In this document: positions 5,419 through 7,982 of the stretch, piece after piece | Layout: the number at the start of each line of letters is the position of its first letter | Numbering within the stretch: the stretch's first letter is position 1 | NCBI RefSeq assembly: GCF_002506515.1 | Contig: NZ_DAXS01000043.1 | Coordinates: forward strand, 1 to 7,982 | From: Caldivirga sp. UBA161 | GTDB lineage: Archaea > Thermoproteota > Thermoprotei > Thermoproteales > Thermocladiaceae | Direction of reading: 5' to 3' | DNA: 7,982 nucleotides | Program-made: the position numbers and the translations under genes | Notes under the pieces: generated by a model | What the model was told of the DNA's origin: nothing | The model's database searches: none | Seen by the model: the letters and a program-made list of their open reading frames with translations, nothing else

Positions 5419-7875
5419 GTGCCCATAGAGAGGATCGTGGAGTATAAGATAACTGTACCTAGACATGCAGCCTTGGATATAATATTCAGGGTGGGTTTAC
5501 TTGGTGAATTCATGCCAATTGATAGGCCCCCTAAGTTACCTGCCCCATCAATTGACCAGGAAACCTACAATAGTGTTAGGAGGCTGACTGAGGCTGCCAG
5601 GGTAATATCAAGGTATTGGCAGGGACAGCAGGATTCACCGGTAGGTAGGTTTAAGATTAAGGCAACCACCTTCAGGGATTTTGTAGACTCAGTGTACAGG
5701 AATGGTGAGGAGTTGATAGGTAGGATTAGGCAGATTGAGGATTCACTAAATAATGCTGAGGAGGAGTTAACGAAACTTAAGCTAATGATGAGGATTAATT
5801 CCCTGATGGGTTCCATTCAACTTAAGAATATTAAGTACATTACCCTTGAGATACCCCATAGGGCTTTAAGTGACTTCGAGAATTCCATTAAGCAGATTGA
5901 GGATGCTGCCTTAATTAGGCTTGATGAGGCTAATGATAAGGTCCACTTACTTATAATTACCCCAATCTGGGAGTTGAGGAGGATTAACGACATTATTAGG
6001 CTACATAACGTTAAAGTAATCGAGTTACCTGAGGGTGATTTAAGTAATGTGGAGGTTAAGGTTAAGGAAGCTGAGGCAATCATAGGTAGTTTAAGGAGCC
6101 AACTTGAGTCGTTAATAAACAGTAATAGGCCAGTGATAAGGGGTATTTTAGAGGCTGCTGGCGTCGCTGAGAATGTTATTCAAACATACGTTAACAGCGC
6201 TGTTGAAGAGGGGGGTGAGGCTATTGCCAGGATTGATACAATTAAGGCTCAAATAGGGGAATTGGAGGATAGGCTAATTAGGCTTAGGTTACTCATGGAG
6301 GCTTATAATGGTTTAATTAGAAGTGGTGTTAAGGAGATGGGGCTTAAGGCACTGGATTACTCATTATTCATAATTAGGGGTCAAATACCCCCTGACTTAG
6401 GTAAGTACTCAGGCTACGTAATTAATATTGGTAAGGACTTATCAGCATACTTAATAATGGCTAATGTGGATTACCCAGAAACCAACAATGTGGTTAAGGC
6501 GCCTAAGGAGCATTTAACAAACTTGGAGGCATCAGTGAAGTTACTTAGCAGGGAGGTTAGGGAAATGGAGAGGAGGCAGAGTGAATTGAGGGGTGAGCTT
6601 AATGAAATGATTAAGGAGAGGGAGGAGGCATGTAACTATAGTATTGAGGAGGCTAGGCAGGTAAGTGACCTAGTTACTATTAGGGGTTTCGTGCTTGAGA
6701 AGAATGTGGGGCGTTTCGAGGAATTCCTATACAGGACATTAACCGACCTAGCTGTTGACGCTATGGTTAGGAAATTCACCAGGATTATCCAAGTCAACAC
6801 GGTTAATCCACATGAGGCCCCCACCAGTGAGGAGTATCCAGGGCTCATTAATGCCTTTAAGGAAATAACCTACATGTACGGTATACCTAGGTATGGTGAA
6901 TTAAGCCCAGTAACATTAACAGCAGTATTGTTCCCAGTCTTCTTCGGCTGGATGTTCCCAGATGCCGGGCAGGGTGCAATACTACTACTCTTCGGCATAC
7001 TCATGAATGTGCTTAAGTATAATGGTAGGAACAGCATACTTAGGGCAATGTTTTCAGGGAAGGCTAACCTATGGGGTCAATTATTCGTAATGATGGGTGC
7101 CTGGGCTATAGTATTCTCAATATTGAATAGTGGTGAGGTTTTCGGAATGGATTTAATTAAGCCAATACTACCGTGGGGTCGGGTTTTCATTAACGGTACA
7201 ATAAACGAGTACTGGATAACCTGGGTCCTACCATTGGCAATGCTGTTTGGCTTCATACTACTGGTAACGTCACTAGTGCTTAAGCCGCTGAATAGGGCTA
7301 GGCTTGGACATAGGTTAGACGCCCTATCCCTAGCTTGGATCCCACTGGTCTTCATAGGCTTTGGCCTACTCATGATGAATGTTGGAATAATACCAGTAGC
7401 CCTATTAAACCCATCATTCTCAGCATTATTAACCCCCCAGGTTAGGTTAATTGGTGCAGCATTAATGGTGATAGGCTTTGGCGGATTCTTCGGCTCATTC
7501 ATGTACATTAAGTCAATGCCCAATGCTGAGGTTGATGCAGCCGAGTTAATGGTTGGGTTAACCATAGAGGGTATACTGGATTCAATAGCCAATACTTTAT
7601 CATTTATGAGGCTTGGGATAATAGCGCTAGTACACAGTATATTCACCTACATGACATACCACCTAGCTTTAACACTTGGATTACTAACTCCAGCTGGCTT
7701 ACTAACAATGATTCTACTCAACGCATTAATCATTGCTGGGGAAGGCTTCTTAACCTTCATACAAACAAGCAGGTTAACGTTCTATGAAGTGTACTCTAAG
7801 TTCTATGAGGGTTCAGGTAAATTATACATGCCGTTAAGGTACATGCTCACAGCATTAAGTATTGAATTGCCCTAG
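5419..7875 (+). CDS. atpI: A-type (V/A-type) ATP synthase subunit I / a-subunit homologue
   Basis: An 818-residue membrane subunit of the archaeal A-type ATP synthase. It forms the stator half-channels for protons next to the rotor ring and anchors the peripheral stalk. The N-terminal half (about 1-490) is cytoplasmic and rich in coiled coils (about 95-128, 210-238, 265-300 and 365-412). The C-terminal half (about 497-818) has seven or eight membrane segments, beginning at PVFFGWMFPDAGQG. The segment TLSFMRLGIIALVH carries Arg731, equivalent to the essential proton-channel Arg735 of yeast Vph1. EGFLTFIQTSRLTFYEVYSKFYEG (two blocks, 775-798) carries Glu775 and Arg785, matching Vph1 Glu789 and Arg799. 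It is longer than many archaeal homologues (about 650-700). Start GTG at 5419 gives the family-like N-terminus MPIERIVEYKI; the overlapping ATG at 5417 is out of frame. No other ATP synthase gene is in the window. Confidence 0.93.
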   Translation: MPIERIVEYKITVPRHAALDIIFRVGLLGEFMPIDRPPKLPAPSIDQETYNSVRRLTEAARVISRYWQGQQDSPVGRFKIKATTFRDFVDSVYRNGEELIGRIRQIEDSLNNAEEELTKLKLMMRINSLMGSIQLKNIKYITLEIPHRALSDFENSIKQIEDAALIRLDEANDKVHLLIITPIWELRRINDIIRLHNVKVIELPEGDLSNVEVKVKEAEAIIGSLRSQLESLINSNRPVIRGILEAAGVAENVIQTYVNSAVEEGGEAIARIDTIKAQIGELEDRLIRLRLLMEAYNGLIRSGVKEMGLKALDYSLFIIRGQIPPDLGKYSGYVINIGKDLSAYLIMANVDYPETNNVVKAPKEHLTNLEASVKLLSREVREMERRQSELRGELNEMIKEREEACNYSIEEARQVSDLVTIRGFVLEKNVGRFEEFLYRTLTDLAVDAMVRKFTRIIQVNTVNPHEAPTSEEYPGLINAFKEITYMYGIPRYGELSPVTLTAVLFPVFFGWMFPDAGQGAILLLFGILMNVLKYNGRNSILRAMFSGKANLWGQLFVMMGAWAIVFSILNSGEVFGMDLIKPILPWGRVFINGTINEYWITWVLPLAMLFGFILLVTSLVLKPLNRARLGHRLDALSLAWIPLVFIGFGLLMMNVGIIPVALLNPSFSALLTPQVRLIGAALMVIGFGGFFGSFMYIKSMPNAEVDAAELMVGLTIEGILDSIANTLSFMRLGIIALVHSIFTYMTYHLALTLGLLTPAGLLTMILLNALIIAGEGFLTFIQTSRLTFYEVYSKFYEGSGKLYMPLRYMLTALSIELP

Positions 7876-7893
7876 GTTAAGGCATAAAATTAA

Positions 7894-7900
7894 TTTAATA
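7894..7900 (+). promoter_or_regulatory. TATA box of the tRNA-Arg gene
   Basis: TTTAATA is centred about 27 bp upstream of the first base of the tRNA (7924). The 48-bp gap after the ATP synthase gene also makes a separate tRNA promoter plausible. The spacing would start transcription at or within a base or two of the mature 5' end. Confidence 0.5.
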
Positions 7901-7923
7901 ACCTAAGTTAAGCCTAACCAGTA

Positions 7924-7982
7924 GGGCCCGTAGCTCAGCCAGGTTTAGAGCGGCGGCCTTCGGAGCCGTAGGTCGTGGGTTC
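7924..7982 (+). tRNA. tRNA-Arg, anticodon UCG, 3' end cut by window edge
   Basis: The tRNA that would read CGA and possibly other CGN arginine codons. Visible parts are the 5' acceptor strand GGGCCCG (7924-7930), U8-A9, the D-stem GCTC/GAGC (7933-7936 and 7948-7951) with GG in the loop, and the anticodon stem GCGGC/GCCGT (7953-7957 and 7965-7969, ending in one G-U pair). The 7-nt loop CTTCGGA carries anticodon TCG at 7960-7962, followed by a 5-nt variable loop and the T-stem 5' strand GTGGG running into TTC at the edge. No intron is present at the usual 37/38 position. The T-loop and 3' acceptor strand lie outside the window, so acceptor pairing and any intron further on cannot be checked. 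Confidence 0.92.

Noticed and set aside
7077..7646. 189-codon open frame on the minus strand opposite the ATP synthase subunit I gene
   Set aside because: It lies wholly inside a strongly supported gene, has low-complexity composition with no recognisable domain, and its codons mirror the opposite frame. It is a shadow frame.
7875..7919. Near inverted repeat GGTTAAGGC / GCCTAACC between the ATP synthase gene and the tRNA, as a terminator
   Set aside because: The arms match imperfectly, the loop is about 28 nt and holds the tRNA TATA box, and crenarchaeal termination depends on T-runs, which are absent here.
1..7982. CRISPR array, insertion sequence, integrase or defence island
   Set aside because: No regularly spaced repeats, transposase, terminal inverted repeats, integrase or nuclease gene was found. 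The lone methyltransferase has no partner in the window, and the tRNA end needed for an attachment site is cut off.

Overview
The window looks like ordinary chromosome from a thermophilic crenarchaeon. The best guess is Thermoproteales, perhaps a Caldivirga- or Vulcanisaeta-like organism. The genus is an inference from gene content and base usage, not a database match. Supporting signs are archaeal TATA boxes at a constant distance from the start codons, GTG starts, heavy use of AGG, TTA and ATA codons, an archaeal-type RNase FAU-1, an A-type ATP synthase subunit I, and a tRNA with GC-rich stems.

Layout from left to right: (1) a short-chain dehydrogenase on the minus strand, whose C-terminus runs off the left edge; (2) a 350-bp divergent intergenic region; (3) a FtsX/MacB-type ABC transporter permease on the plus strand; (4) a DNA cytosine-5 methyltransferase on the minus strand, convergent with the permease and with only 15 bp between them; (5) a 121-bp divergent promoter region; (6) RNase FAU-1 on the plus strand; (7) a RimI/Naa10-like GNAT N-acetyltransferase on the minus strand, whose 3' end overlaps FAU-1 tail-to-tail by 62 bp; (8) a 266- to 272-bp divergent intergenic region; (9) the A-type ATP synthase subunit I on the plus strand; (10) a tRNA-Arg(UCG) gene on the plus strand, cut off by the right edge.

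The six protein genes alternate strand without exception, so each is probably its own transcription unit. They do not form a pathway or operon. They are mostly housekeeping functions (RNA processing, protein acetylation, ATP synthase, tRNA) plus three more variable genes (dehydrogenase, orphan permease, orphan methyltransferase). For most genes a TATA box is centred about 25 to 27 bp upstream of the start codon, which means largely leaderless mRNAs. The same spacing upstream of the tRNA suggests it too may be transcribed without a 5' leader.

I see no defence island, CRISPR array, insertion sequence or clear undescribed system. The points most worth a second look are the solitary m5C methyltransferase in an apparent thermophile, the coding overlap between FAU-1 and the acetyltransferase, a perfect 18-bp palindrome inside the permease gene, and the possible leaderless tRNA.
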